A stretch of 64,000 nucleotides of DNA from Arenibacter sp. ARW7G5Y1 (GTDB lineage: Bacteria > Bacteroidota > Bacteroidia > Flavobacteriales > Flavobacteriaceae), in contig NZ_QJJZ01000007.1 in assembly GCF_003201775.1 (NCBI RefSeq), positions 124,001 to 188,000 on the forward strand, read 5' to 3'. The translations under genes were made by a program, and so were the position numbers. The notes below the pieces were generated by a model. The model saw only the letters and a list, made by a program, of their open reading frames with translations. It ran no database searches and was not told the origin of the DNA. Positions 33,542-43,316 of this stretch are shown here, piece after piece; within the stretch, counting starts at the first letter, position 1, and every line of letters starts with the position of its first letter.

Positions 33542-34263
33542 AAATGAAATGTCTAATTGTCGATGATGAAAATATTGCCCGAAAGATCCTTTCGGATTAT
33601 GTTGGTAAAGTCCCTGAGTTGGAGCTGGTGGCTTCCTGTAGTTCTGCACTGCAAGCGCTCAATCATATTAAAAATGATCGTATAGATGTTTTGTTTCTCG
33701 ATATCCAAATGCCCGATCTTACAGGTCTTGACTTTCTAAAAATCTTACCGAACAGACCAGCTGCCATACTTACTACTGCTTATTCCGAGTATGCAGTTCA
33801 GAGTTATGAACTCGATGTTGTGGACTATTTATTAAAACCAATAGATTTTGATCGGTTTTATAAGGCGGTCACCAAAGTTATTTCCTTAAAAGATTCAAAA
33901 GTCGATTATCCCTTAACTTCATCACCAGCCCAGCCTACGGACAAACTTTTTATTAAAGCTGACAGTAAAATCATCAGCGTTGCATTTAAGGACATAATCG
34001 TCATTAATGGACAGGGTCCCTATGTACAGCTAATTACCGTTCAAAATCGTAAAATTATGACGTTGCAGTCAATGAGTAAATTAGAAGAACTCCTTCCTGC
34101 AAATTTTCACAGGATACATCGTTCGCACATTGTCAATATAAATCATATAGACAGTATTGATGGTAATATGGTAAGGTTAAAAGATCAAATTGCCGTAGTG
34201 AGCAAAAATAAACGGGACGAATTCCTTAAACTGATTGATCGGAACAATTTATTGGGGGACTGA
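33538..34263 (+). CDS. LytTR-family response regulator
   Basis: A receiver domain (1-115) with acidic residues DDE near the start, phosphorylation site D55 in LFLDIQMP, and LLKPIDF with the conserved Lys. A LytTR DNA-binding domain follows (about 140-240, FIKADSKIISV ... FHRIHRSHIVNINHI). It is the partner of the upstream kinase. The nearest possible target is the divergent DUF2147/barrel/protease group. Confidence 0.92.
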   Translation: MKMKCLIVDDENIARKILSDYVGKVPELELVASCSSALQALNHIKNDRIDVLFLDIQMPDLTGLDFLKILPNRPAAILTTAYSEYAVQSYELDVVDYLLKPIDFDRFYKAVTKVISLKDSKVDYPLTSSPAQPTDKLFIKADSKIISVAFKDIIVINGQGPYVQLITVQNRKIMTLQSMSKLEELLPANFHRIHRSHIVNINHIDSIDGNMVRLKDQIAVVSKNKRDEFLKLIDRNNLLGD

Positions 34264-34318
34264 TTTTGGGATTGTTCAAGTAGATAAGTGTACCATTAAT
34301 AAACGTTTTAGGGCACTG

Positions 34319-34390
34319 GTCATCCCGACCAAACAAAAAAGTGGTATGCAAATACAAATCACTTTTTTGTTTCCCATGGAACCTAATTTG
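34319..34390. repeat. Palindromic dispersed repeat, short copy
   Basis: Aligns with 26302-26380: shared GTCATCCCGACCAA, an AAAAAGTG...CAAATCACTTTTTTG hairpin with mutated centre, and TTTCCCATGGA. It lies just after the LytTR gene and may terminate it. Confidence 0.6.
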
Positions 34391-34519
34391 GATATGGTCT
34401 GGTTATAGTTCAAGGTAAGGGAAGTTGTTATTGGAACGTTTCAAATCTTGGTGCAAAATGTTCTATATTGGAAGTTTATGCCATCATAAAAATTGATTAA
34501 AAAAAGGACATGGCCTTTA

Positions 34520-35083
34520 TTAGGAATTTATTTTATTCCTAATTCTACTTAGGCTTTCAGGATGGATCCCCAAGTATTTTGCTATTTTATTTACAGGTAT
34601 ATGAGCAATGTATTGCGCCCGTGATCGGAACAATTCATTATACCTTTCTTCTGCCGTTTTGGTCAAAAGTTCTTTTTCCCTATTTGATTTTCTTATATAA
34701 CCTTGTTCCGTACAAATCCTTCCAAATTTATTGGCTTCAAAGGAATGTTCATAGGCAGGTATTAAATCCTTTCGCTTAATCACCTCAATTTCGGAATCCA
34801 CTAAGGTCGTTATTTGAACGTCTGTTGGAAGTTGGTCCAAAAAGGAAGTATAACCACAGAATAATTCGGATTCAAAAAAAAAGTCGACTATCTTCTCGGT
34901 CATATAACTTTTAATCTTCATCTCCACAATGCCCTTGTTCATAAAGTATAGTGAATCTTCAACCTGTCCATAGTCTGTTAAACATCTTCCTTTGGGTACC
35001 TGTATGGTCGTAATGGGAAAGGGTAATTCATCATAGGTAAACGATGTATTTAAAACAGTGTTGTAGAAGTCTATAAATAACAT
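34520..35083 (-). CDS. Crp/Fnr-family transcription regulator
   Basis: A 187-residue protein with a cyclic-nucleotide-binding-fold sensor domain (about 10-125, VPKGRCLTDYGQVEDSLYFM) and a short C-terminal HTH (IPVNKIAKYLGIHPESLSRI). Flavobacterial members of this size usually control stress or redox genes, and many do not bind cAMP. No Cys cluster for an Fe-S site is visible. Confidence 0.85.
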   Translation of the reverse strand: MLFIDFYNTVLNTSFTYDELPFPITTIQVPKGRCLTDYGQVEDSLYFMNKGIVEMKIKSYMTEKIVDFFFESELFCGYTSFLDQLPTDVQITTLVDSEIEVIKRKDLIPAYEHSFEANKFGRICTEQGYIRKSNREKELLTKTAEERYNELFRSRAQYIAHIPVNKIAKYLGIHPESLSRIRNKINS

Positions 35084-35537
35084 ATTGGTCGTTTGTTATG
35101 AAAAACGACTAGAAATTACAATATTTTTGTTTAAAGTAGCCCTAAGGATGGAAGCTTTTTGGAATCTTTGGTTTTATGAAAATGTAAATTAGGCAATTTT
35201 TGTTTGCTCCTGAAGGTAAAATGGCAATACCCGACCTTTTGGAAAGGAAGTTTTTTAATATACCTAAATTGGAAAATAATGCGGTGGCCAATTTTTTTTG
35301 AAATTGGGATTCAAAACCAAACTGCAGTTTGCTTGCTCAGTGCATTAACTATCTCTGATTGGAACCTTGTCAGTTTTTTGGAAGCCATTATACCCTTACG
35401 AGGTCATTATCATCATTAATGGTTGTATAGAAATTCAGGAATGTGGGTTCCATTCGCTTCTATATCCTACCGGTAGCTATTTAATGAAAATTGCTTGGGT
35501 TTTTGTTAATTGAACCTGGCTAATAGGTACTATAAAA
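35084..35537. other. Gap, possible decayed gene
   Basis: A 454-base gap. Short plus-strand stretches such as LFAPEGKMAIPDLLERKFFN and LLYPTGSYLMKI lie in separate frames, as in a decayed regulator or sensor domain, but no whole gene can be rebuilt. Confidence 0.35.
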
Positions 35538-36311
35538 TCAATCCATTATTTGTATGGCATCACAGGTTCCAACAAACGGAACTCCGTTCTGTCCAAATGC
35601 GTAGGTAATCAAACCTATATAAACTTCACTCCCGAAATTGGGGGATATTCCCGGCAAATCTCCGGTATCTTTATAGAGTTTCCAATTGTCATCTGTATCC
35701 GTATATGCTAGGTTGGGAGTTTGCCAGTAAACCGTGAGTGTTTTGTCCTTGTTCCCAACAATTCTTATATCCCCTCGTCCTTGGGGAACCGTATTTGATC
35801 CAATATCGTTTACGTTGGATACGCCTTCTACTGTGTTCTTACCTTCAATGGTGTATCCTGTGCTTCCCCTATGTCCTACTACGACGTGCGATGAATTTAT
35901 GGAATTAAAATCCTTGTGATGAACCTGTACACCACAAAACACATATGGGCCATTGTTAGGGGTCGGCGATATTTGGGAATCGTTCAATGTTCCAATTCCA
36001 ATATTCCTGGCGATAAACTCGAATGGGAATTTAACTAATTTTGCGTCAATTCTGCCTTGACTATTATTGAAATGAAGTGTAACATCATCGGTGTTGTCGG
36101 TTAGGATAGCTTTGTACCTTCCTGATTCACTGCTTACATTGGGAAGGGCAGAGGGGTTGTTGGTAACGAAATTTATCAACGTACCATTTGTGTCAAAACT
36201 GTCTACGAAATACCCGTTTTTATTTTCTTCCCCATTCTCCTGGTCAACTGAATTCTTTGAACAGGAAATTTGAATACAGAAGATGATGGATATAATTATA
36301 TACTTTTTCAT
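35538..36311 (-). CDS. Hypothetical lipoprotein, laminin-G/lectin-like
   Basis: A lipoprotein signal (IIFCIQISCSKN, Cys about 17) and about 240 residues of beta-rich sequence with FEFIARNIGIGTL, CGVQVHHKDF and TLTVYWQTPN, compatible with a concanavalin-like fold. No catalytic motif is visible. A surface-exposed binding protein is a reasonable but unproven guess. Confidence 0.55.
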   Translation of the reverse strand: MKKYIIISIIFCIQISCSKNSVDQENGEENKNGYFVDSFDTNGTLINFVTNNPSALPNVSSESGRYKAILTDNTDDVTLHFNNSQGRIDAKLVKFPFEFIARNIGIGTLNDSQISPTPNNGPYVFCGVQVHHKDFNSINSSHVVVGHRGSTGYTIEGKNTVEGVSNVNDIGSNTVPQGRGDIRIVGNKDKTLTVYWQTPNLAYTDTDDNWKLYKDTGDLPGISPNFGSEVYIGLITYAFGQNGVPFVGTCDAIQIMD

Positions 36312-36429
36312 ACCTCAGGTTTAGATTTACTATTTAACGATATTTATTGTATTCTAGTGTCCTGTTACTGGTCTTTGTTGTAAGGAATAAAATAGTATTC
36401 CCTAGGAAAAATGGGAAACAGTATTTAGT

Positions 36430-37617
36430 TTATTGGGGTTCTTCCAAAACAGCTTTGAAAATTTTATTCATGGCATTTCTGGATTGGGTGATATCGTCAA
36501 TTTTACCATAATTGGCGTTTACCGCCCATGAAATTGTTGTTTTTTGATTGGGAAAATATACCATGCTTGCGAAATAACCGATGGCATCCCCGCTATGTAA
36601 ATAGGCAGGCCCATAATCTGTTTCTATTAGAAAGATTCCCAACCCGTACTGTGTTACAAAATCTTCATTGTTCTGCTCCTTTGGCGATTGCCAGTCCATC
36701 ATTTCCTGCAGCGATGCATTGGAAAGGATGTTGCCATGAAAAAGATTCGTTAAAAAAATATTCAGGTCATGGGCGTTGGAAATCAATCCGCCATCGGCCG
36801 AAAAATAATCCCACCCGCTGTAATAGGTGGCATTGGTGAGTTCTAGTTTACCGTATAGATCAATATAGCCCCTTACGATTCCTACAGGCACTGGATCCGA
36901 CGCCGCAAACTGTGTCATTTCCAACTCTAGGGGCTTAAAGATTTTATCCTCAAAAACTTTATAAAAAGGTTTGCCTTCAAGACTTTCTATAACCATTCCC
37001 AAAAGAATATAATTCGTATTGGAATAGGCAACATCTGTTCCTGTCTCAAAGTTGGCGTTATTATTTCTAGCATAGTCCAAGAGTTCTTCAGGCGTCCATA
37101 CTTTTATTAAATCGTTCAAGGAGGCTGTTTGGAATCTTACGTCCTGAATGTAGTTGTAGATTCCACTTGAATGGTTCAATAATTGTCGTAAGGAGACCTC
37201 TTTAGCGTTTTCAATATTTTCCCAAATACTTTGTGGGAGATATTTACTTAGTAAATCATCTAAATCCAATTTGCCTTCTTCCTGTAATTTTAATAGCGTA
37301 ACTGCCGTAAAGGTTTTGACTGTACTGCCCACACGGGTCAGGTTGCAGGCCTGTATATCGATTTGATTGGACAAGTCGTTTTTTCCGTAGGCAGTGGAAT
37401 AATAACCATCTATCTCGGTGTGGACACTCATCATGACTCCTGGGACACCTTTGGATACCATTTCTTCTGTGATTCTTTTAATTGGTAGCGCTTTCTGATG
37501 ATTGGGGTTATTTGTTGATAATGTATTTTTACAATGGTAATATTCTTGTTGAAAAACTTCATCGTGCTCCGTACATGCCAAATGGAGGAACGCCAAAACT
37601 AGTATTGCCTTTTTCAT
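36430..37617 (-). CDS. Serine hydrolase of the beta-lactamase class C family
   Basis: A 395-residue secreted protein. The nucleophile motif SxxK is S98-T-V-K101, followed by a YxN motif in DVAYSNTNYILLG and a third box HSGDAIGYF. Such beta-lactamase-fold enzymes include D-aminopeptidases, esterases and penicillin-binding-like hydrolases; resistance cannot be inferred. An N-terminal signal or lipobox (LHLAC) places it in the envelope. It overlaps the upstream gene by 4 bases. Confidence 0.85.
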   Translation of the reverse strand: MKKAILVLAFLHLACTEHDEVFQQEYYHCKNTLSTNNPNHQKALPIKRITEEMVSKGVPGVMMSVHTEIDGYYSTAYGKNDLSNQIDIQACNLTRVGSTVKTFTAVTLLKLQEEGKLDLDDLLSKYLPQSIWENIENAKEVSLRQLLNHSSGIYNYIQDVRFQTASLNDLIKVWTPEELLDYARNNNANFETGTDVAYSNTNYILLGMVIESLEGKPFYKVFEDKIFKPLELEMTQFAASDPVPVGIVRGYIDLYGKLELTNATYYSGWDYFSADGGLISNAHDLNIFLTNLFHGNILSNASLQEMMDWQSPKEQNNEDFVTQYGLGIFLIETDYGPAYLHSGDAIGYFASMVYFPNQKTTISWAVNANYGKIDDITQSRNAMNKIFKAVLEEPQ

Positions 37618-38237
37618 TTTTTTGCTTTTCTGTTAAATGGGAATAATTTTACACCTAAATGTACATTGGTGTGAGACATTAAGGGAATGAAGCCAGGGGA
37701 ATACGGATATTCCACCCAAGATTGATATAACACAAAAATTTCAGGGGAATTTGCTTTTTTTGGTTGTAAGCGAAACCCGATTCCTGTTGTAACCGACGGC
37801 ATCACTCTTGAATTCCCTAAATCCCTTTTACTTTTATAGGCGCCTTCATTGAACTGAAATTCCTGTTGGGTGCTAAACGTATGCAAATATCCCAAGCCGA
37901 TTTTTGTTTTTAAGTTGAGGCCAAAAGAGGTTTTATAATCAAAACCCAGTTCCAGATTGGTAAATAGACCGTGAAAAAGTTTTTTGTGGTACAGATATCC
38001 AATGGAAATAGAGGGATATAAATGCAAATGTCTGCTTTCCTTCCAGTTGAATTCCGTTCCAATTTGTAGCCCAGGGTGGACCGGGGCATTCAAAAAAGTT
38101 GTATAGGGTATTGTGGTCGATTCATTAAGGAACGAAATAGTCAAAGGTTGCTGCGCCCAGAGATGGTTCATGGTAATGGCGCCAAATAATAGTATTAAAA
38201 TCCAATGTTTTAATATTTTCTTAATGGGATTGTTCAC
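37614..38237 (-). CDS. Hypothetical outer-membrane beta-barrel protein
   Basis: A signal peptide (about 8-28) and a beta-strand-rich 180-residue body ending VHLGVKLFPF. It is translationally coupled to the serine hydrolase gene. No named family recognised. Confidence 0.65.
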   Translation of the reverse strand: MNNPIKKILKHWILILLFGAITMNHLWAQQPLTISFLNESTTIPYTTFLNAPVHPGLQIGTEFNWKESRHLHLYPSISIGYLYHKKLFHGLFTNLELGFDYKTSFGLNLKTKIGLGYLHTFSTQQEFQFNEGAYKSKRDLGNSRVMPSVTTGIGFRLQPKKANSPEIFVLYQSWVEYPYSPGFIPLMSHTNVHLGVKLFPFNRKAKK

Positions 38238-38326
38238 TTGTGTTTTCTTTTTGGTTCGATTATTTTATTAGTGAAACTCAATTTTAAGAAGTCGGTAAGA
38301 CGCACTTAAAATTGCAAGTTGAACTA

Positions 38327-38376
38327 ATCCCGCCTTTTTCGGCGGGATCTAGGTTCAACCTCGACCCTAGGGTCGA
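38327..38376. terminator. Paired hairpins between two minus-strand transcripts
   Basis: ATCCCGCC (38327-38334) pairs with GGCGGGAT (38341-38348) over TTTTTC. TCGACCCTAGGGTCGA at 38361-38376 is a perfect 16-bp palindrome. No long T-run follows on either strand, so termination is likely but not certain. They separate the methyltransferase gene from the barrel/hydrolase pair. Confidence 0.5.
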
Positions 38377-38428
38377 TTCCTATTAATGCGTTCAGGGCCA
38401 GCCTTTGTCGGCAGGCTTGCCCTGAGGT

Positions 38429-39070
38429 TTAACCTTTTATTGCCCTTCCTCGAATCTGTGGGATTATAGGAACAAATGGGGAGTATGAATTATAGGATTC
38501 GATTTCCAAAGTGGTGAATCCACTTGCTTCCAAGACGGATCGGGTATCGCGATTGGTGTGGCAACCTTCGAAAAACCAATGCCAAGGTTTATGGATCAAG
38601 TTTTGAATGAAGCCGAGAATTGAATTTTCCTTGGCCCTTACATGTTCTATAAACACGAATACCCCGGAAGGCTTCAAGATTCTCTTTATTTGTTCGATAC
38701 ATAGAAGTGGGTCGGCTACAGTGCAAAGTACCAGGGTGCAAACAACAAAGTCGCAGGAGTTATCGGCCAAATCTATAGATTCACCAACTATTGTTTTTAT
38801 GTCGAGTTGGATACCATATTTACAAGCGCTTTTTCTGAGATTGGCGTGCATATGAATATTGGGTTCAATAGCAATCAACCTGGTGCCTTTTTGTAGGTAG
38901 CGCATGTTGGCACCGGCACCTGGACCAATTTCAACCACGGTCTCGGGATGATCCTGGAATAATCTTTTTTTGGATTTTCCCCATAACATATTCATGTACC
39001 CGGAGATTGTGTAAAAGAACCATGCGTTAATAGGTCCTAGTATACGGTTGTTTTTAAATGGTTTGTCCAC
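38429..39070 (-). CDS. Class I SAM-dependent methyltransferase
   Basis: Motif I is VVEIGPGAGANMRYL; later CDFVVCTLVLCTV and LKPSGVFVFIEHV give motifs II-III of the Methyltransf_11 fold. The sequence following (HKPWHWFFEGCHTNRDT) resembles the METTL7-like branch. Substrate unknown. The gene stands alone. Confidence 0.85.
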   Translation of the reverse strand: MDKPFKNNRILGPINAWFFYTISGYMNMLWGKSKKRLFQDHPETVVEIGPGAGANMRYLQKGTRLIAIEPNIHMHANLRKSACKYGIQLDIKTIVGESIDLADNSCDFVVCTLVLCTVADPLLCIEQIKRILKPSGVFVFIEHVRAKENSILGFIQNLIHKPWHWFFEGCHTNRDTRSVLEASGFTTLEIESYNSYSPFVPIIPQIRGRAIKG

Positions 39071-39392
39071 GTCTTTTTGTTTTAACTATTAAATTGTATC
39101 CCTACAACTCCTTTTAAGGCTTTGATATATTCACAAATATGGCCTCCGATTGTTCCATTTTAAATAGGCATAGCCGGGCATACACATTATAGGTGCTGCC
39201 TTTTTATAGCATCATAAACTGTTTCCGGTTATTATCTTAGCTAGGGAATGCTTCCCTTTACTTACCAAGTGGGAATTAAATGCTCCATAGCTTGCCTAGC
39301 TGTCTATAGACAGGCCCGCCATAAGCTTGTTTACACTAGCAGAAGTAATAGGTGTTAACCTTAAACCACAATGATATTGTATGTTTTTTTGC
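39071..39392. other. Gap with palindrome
   Basis: A 322-base gap. CTGTCTATAGACAG at 39300-39313 is a perfect palindrome. No gene or clear promoter. Confidence 0.4.
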
Positions 39393-39950
39393 TTAGTAGG
39401 ACTCTAGATTGATGTTAAAATTACAATTGAAGGTTACTATACCTTCCCCCAAGTTGATAAAGCTTACTTTACCTTCCAAAGAAACAGTGCCTTCCATTCC
39501 TTCAAATTCAAAAGTTGTGTTTATAACATTGTTTTCCGTGGGGGTAAATGAAGTGTCAAAATTAAGATCCTGATATGGAGGTATTAATTCTTGGAAAACC
39601 ATATTTTCAGCTTGTATGGTACCACGACCTTCAATATTTATAAAAGTAATTACCCTAGATGTTAATGTTCCATCACTAGGAGTTTCACTGCTTACAACAC
39701 AATCCTCCAATGTCCCAATGACCTTGCCTGTTGAAGTGTCTACAAGTTCCATTAAATAACAGGTGGGTTCCAAAGTTTCATTGGTTTTTGGATGCACTAT
39801 TGTTTTTGGTTGTCCCAATACAGTACCCCGAGCGGTTACTTTTAGTTGTATGGACTTAGGATCGGGAGCTTCGCACGTCTTGTCATCGCTACTGCATGCA
39901 AAGTTGAAAAGGGCAATGCTAAATAAAAAAATGACCTTGATAATTTTCAT
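39393..39950 (-). CDS. Hypothetical lipoprotein, 185 residues
   Basis: A lipoprotein signal (FSIALFNFACSSDD) and a beta-rich body with GKVIGTLEDCV and EGRGTIQAENMVFQ, a pattern reminiscent of small beta-barrel (allene-oxide-cyclase-like) folds. No function inferred. Confidence 0.6.
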   Translation of the reverse strand: MKIIKVIFLFSIALFNFACSSDDKTCEAPDPKSIQLKVTARGTVLGQPKTIVHPKTNETLEPTCYLMELVDTSTGKVIGTLEDCVVSSETPSDGTLTSRVITFINIEGRGTIQAENMVFQELIPPYQDLNFDTSFTPTENNVINTTFEFEGMEGTVSLEGKVSFINLGEGIVTFNCNFNINLESY

Positions 39951-40077
39951 GTTATTAAATTTAATGATTGATGAATTTGTTGTGATTATTCGTATCCGGT
40001 TTAATTTTTGGAAATATGGCTAAATACCTTTATGGGTTGGCAATGATTTGGGTTCAATTTAAAAGGGTGTTTTTAAA

Positions 40078-40722
40078 TTAGTTAAGCAAACTTTTGATGT
40101 CTTTGATTAGGCGCAAAACTTCTTTTTCATCGATGCCATTATAAATACCCCTAATCTGTTTTTTAGTATCCACGAGGATAAAATTTGTGGTATGGATAAA
40201 ATCCTGTAGCCCTCCATCACCTATATCCGTAACGGCAAAGAAACTTTTACGGGCTAGTTCATAAATATGTTTCTTATCCCCTGTGGTAATGTTCCATTTG
40301 GTGTCCAATACCCCTTTCTTATCCGCATATTCACGTAATATGGGAATACTGTCTCTGTTAGGTGTAACGGATAGGGAAAGTAGCATCATCTTGTCATTGT
40401 TTAAAAATTCATTTTGAATTTTGACCATGTTATCGGTCATTATGGGGCAGATACTCGGGCAGCTTGTGAAAAAGAAATCCGCTACATAAATTTTGTCCCT
40501 GTACGCCTGCTGGGTGATAGTTTTCCCGTTTTGATTTATTAATTTAAAATCTCCAATAGTGTGGTTTTTTTTCCAATTGTGCAGGTCTTTATCCACAAGT
40601 TCTGGATTGAAATCTATAGGGTTGTATACCGCTAGTTGATCCTTCATGGGCGGAAAAGCTACCAATAGTATTGCCAAGGATATTCCGAAAAACAATAGAG
40701 GTAATATGAATCGTTTTATCAT
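40078..40722 (-). CDS. SCO1/SenC-family copper chaperone
   Basis: The ATG at 40722 gives a membrane-anchored thioredoxin-fold protein. The copper motif is C88-P-S-I-C92 in FTSCPSICPIM, with H177 in LQDFIHTTNF completing the site. SCO proteins help assemble the CuA centre of cytochrome oxidase or act as thiol reductases. The gene follows the TPR gene closely (stop and start about 24 bases apart), suggesting shared function. Confidence 0.88.
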   Translation of the reverse strand: MIKRFILPLLFFGISLAILLVAFPPMKDQLAVYNPIDFNPELVDKDLHNWKKNHTIGDFKLINQNGKTITQQAYRDKIYVADFFFTSCPSICPIMTDNMVKIQNEFLNNDKMMLLSLSVTPNRDSIPILREYADKKGVLDTKWNITTGDKKHIYELARKSFFAVTDIGDGGLQDFIHTTNFILVDTKKQIRGIYNGIDEKEVLRLIKDIKSLLN

Positions 40723-40745
40723 CACGTAGGTTGTTTTGATTATTA

Positions 40746-42473
40746 CTATAATATGGAACTGGTTATTTTGATGTCTGCATATTGCCATGCTTTATCAAAC
40801 TCTTTTTTTATTTTCTTGGCTTCAATAATTTTACCCTGTGCAGTTAAGGCATTGTATAACCCTATCAAAGACCACCCGTTTTGTCTTAAAACTTTCAAAT
40901 CCTCCTTATAAGTTTTTTCAGCTTCGCTATATTGCCCAGCTTGCATTAGGACTGCCCCTAAATTTTGTCTTGTTGGAATATGCCAAGCCGACGGTTCTGT
41001 ATAGGTTAGACCATCTTCAATAACTACGGCCTGGCGAAGGTGTTCAATAGCTTTTGTCATATGGCCTTTCATCGCTGCCAATTCACCGGCAACCACTTCA
41101 TAGGCTATATTGGCTGAATGTATGGAAGCATTATTTGGAGTGGCTACTAAAGTTTCAAGTTCTGGGTCGTTTCTAAGTTTGTCAATGGCCTTCAATTCTT
41201 CTAGAGCTTCCTTCGAATTCCCTTTTCTGATAAAGGCCAACCCCCGTGCATAATGCCTAATGAGGTTAAGGTGTTTTATATTGGGACTTGGAGCGGGTAT
41301 GGACAAGATCTCGTTCCATTTGCCAAACCTTGTATAGGCCAATAAAGGGGTGGCGGCAAAATCTTGTAGAAAGGGCATTTCCACAAATTCTCCAACAGGT
41401 ACCTTTTCAGCTGTTTTTCTTGCGGCATCTATGGCTATTTCACTGGCACCCAATAAACTGGCAGAAGACCATAAAAAATGTATGTTATGGGGGTAATAAG
41501 CTAGAGGGTACAACCCTTGGGAAAAACATTGGGAGATATAATCCTCATCTGCCATTATTGCAGCTTGGTTCACCTTTACTGCATCCAAATAGCGACCCAC
41601 CCGTATGTAAATATGTGAGGGCATATGCACTATATGCCCGGCTCCAGGCATTAAAGAGGCCAATTTATCTGCACTGGGAACCCCTAGATCCGGATAAGGC
41701 AATTCAACCATATGGATATAATAATGATGTCCCCCAGGGTTTTCAGGTTTAAGTTTTATTGCCTTTTCAAGAGCGGCTTTGGCTTCTGCAATATTAGGGG
41801 ATGCGTTTCCGTCTTTGTCCCAGTAATTCCAGGGTACAGTATTCATTACCGATGCCGCATATAATATTAGGATGTTGGCGTCTTCGGGAAATTTTTTAAC
41901 CACTTTGGCCATTGCCTCCATATAAGCCATATTTAGTTCGGAAACATCTTTTGTTAGGTCCTCACTATATCTTGCTGCCAATGCTTCTATTAATGCTTTT
42001 TCCTTTGGACTTGCTTTTGAGGCCAACCGCTTGGCCTTGGACATGGCTTCATTTATCTTTTTCTTGCGGTCATCATCAGGTAATGGATCATTAATGTTAG
42101 GGCCTAAGGCAAATGCCTGTCCCCAGTAAGTCATTGCAGAATTAGGGTCTAAACGTGACGCTTCCATAAATGAACGGTGTCCCTCTGCATGGTTAAAGGC
42201 ATAAGAAAGTTTAAGTCCTTGGTCAAAAAATGCCTGGGCCCTTGGCTTTTCTGTGGTTATTGAAAAATGCAGATTCCCTAAATTCTCAAATAAAGGGGAA
42301 ATTTGCTTTGTTGTATCTACCGCTGTCAATAAAAATTTGGCAGGGGTACACTTGATAAAATTATAAGCCAATTTTGAAGTAGTGTCCGGCCTGGTCTTGG
42401 CTGTTCTGATCATCGAAAAATACAGTACGGGCACAATTGCTATGCTAAAAAGTATAAGACTTATTTTTTTCAT
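40746..42473 (-). CDS. TPR-repeat protein with conserved His clusters
   Basis: A 575-residue protein with an N-terminal membrane anchor (about 4-22) and several TPR-like helix pairs (for example RAQAFFDQGLKLSYAFNHAEGH and HIPTRQNLGAVLMQAGQYSE). Histidines cluster at H95/H99, H249/H250/H254, H280/H283/H287 and H329/H332, an arrangement suited to metal binding. It is cotranscribed with the SCO1 gene. The family is widespread but without known role; copper handling is inferred from this pairing. Confidence 0.7.
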   Translation of the reverse strand: MKKISLILFSIAIVPVLYFSMIRTAKTRPDTTSKLAYNFIKCTPAKFLLTAVDTTKQISPLFENLGNLHFSITTEKPRAQAFFDQGLKLSYAFNHAEGHRSFMEASRLDPNSAMTYWGQAFALGPNINDPLPDDDRKKKINEAMSKAKRLASKASPKEKALIEALAARYSEDLTKDVSELNMAYMEAMAKVVKKFPEDANILILYAASVMNTVPWNYWDKDGNASPNIAEAKAALEKAIKLKPENPGGHHYYIHMVELPYPDLGVPSADKLASLMPGAGHIVHMPSHIYIRVGRYLDAVKVNQAAIMADEDYISQCFSQGLYPLAYYPHNIHFLWSSASLLGASEIAIDAARKTAEKVPVGEFVEMPFLQDFAATPLLAYTRFGKWNEILSIPAPSPNIKHLNLIRHYARGLAFIRKGNSKEALEELKAIDKLRNDPELETLVATPNNASIHSANIAYEVVAGELAAMKGHMTKAIEHLRQAVVIEDGLTYTEPSAWHIPTRQNLGAVLMQAGQYSEAEKTYKEDLKVLRQNGWSLIGLYNALTAQGKIIEAKKIKKEFDKAWQYADIKITSSIL

Positions 42474-43316
42474 TATTTTAGTTTTTTGATTTATGAATTG
42501 ATATTATCGGATTTAATCTGATTCCTTTTGAAGGGTATGTTCGTGAAGTAAAACTTTCCATGATCTATAGATTTGAACTTGAGACCGCAAAAATATATGC
42601 GGATGAAAGCCTAAACAAAAAAACGGACTTGACCTATGTTAGGAATTGCTATGGGTTCCTATTTACTTGGTACTTTTGGCCAAATTACCTGGATATTTAT
42701 AATTGTATGGCGAGAAATATTGGCAACTCACAAACGATATTTTTAAGAAATTCCAGAAAGATGTCAACTACAATACTGATGTGAGGCTATTTTTTATGTT
42801 ACCCCCATTCTAGAATAATCCCATAACCACCATTACATTGGCTTTTTTGGACAGGGACATGAACAGGCCATTGAAATCAGGTCAATTCCAGGTGTTGATC
42901 GGGGCTGGTTTTGAAGAATTCAGGCGTTCAATGGCCCTGATAAAAGTGGAAATAAGAATATAGAAGTTTGTATTTTTGGCGCTATTCCGAGTAATTTATA
43001 AATCAAAGTACTGTCCTAATAAAAGAGAATGGATTGGGAATTAGCCTGTAGTGATGCAATCCCAAGGTTTGTCATCCATACGAACCTAGAAATAGGGAGT
43101 ATCATAATTTTTTTAATCCATTCATTTCAAGTTTTGTTTTTATGCATTTCTTTGATATACAATGAAGCCATATCATTGCATATAAATCAGTGTTCAATTC
43201 AGGATGAAACAATATGCCACATATGTTATAAAAAGAAAACTCCTGTGGGAACAACTGGACTTCAAATTATAGGATTAAGGGTCAATAATAATATTTATAA
43301 TAGGGAACCAATGAGG
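42474..43316. other. 843-base gap, probable relic sequence
   Basis: Frames at 42560-42784 and 43029-43331 show no domains. A broken stretch around 42720-42960 (FQKDVNYNTDVRLFF, then a stop, then FLDRDMNRPLKSGQF) looks like a decayed gene that I cannot name. Repeat copy 43071-43104 lies here. Confidence 0.4.
43071..43104. repeat. GTCATCC..ACGAACC repeat, copy 2
   Basis: Shares ACGAACCTAGAAATAGG and GTATCA with 26465-26500, with ATA replacing CCG near the start. Confidence 0.5.

Noticed and set aside
35204..35419. 71-codon plus-strand frame
   Set aside because: No domain; the gap looks like decayed sequence in several frames.
36430..37617. Antibiotic-resistance beta-lactamase
   Set aside because: Only the general class C serine-hydrolase motifs are present; many such proteins are peptidases or esterases.
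42560..42784. 74-codon plus-strand frame
   Set aside because: No recognisable domain; possible relic only.
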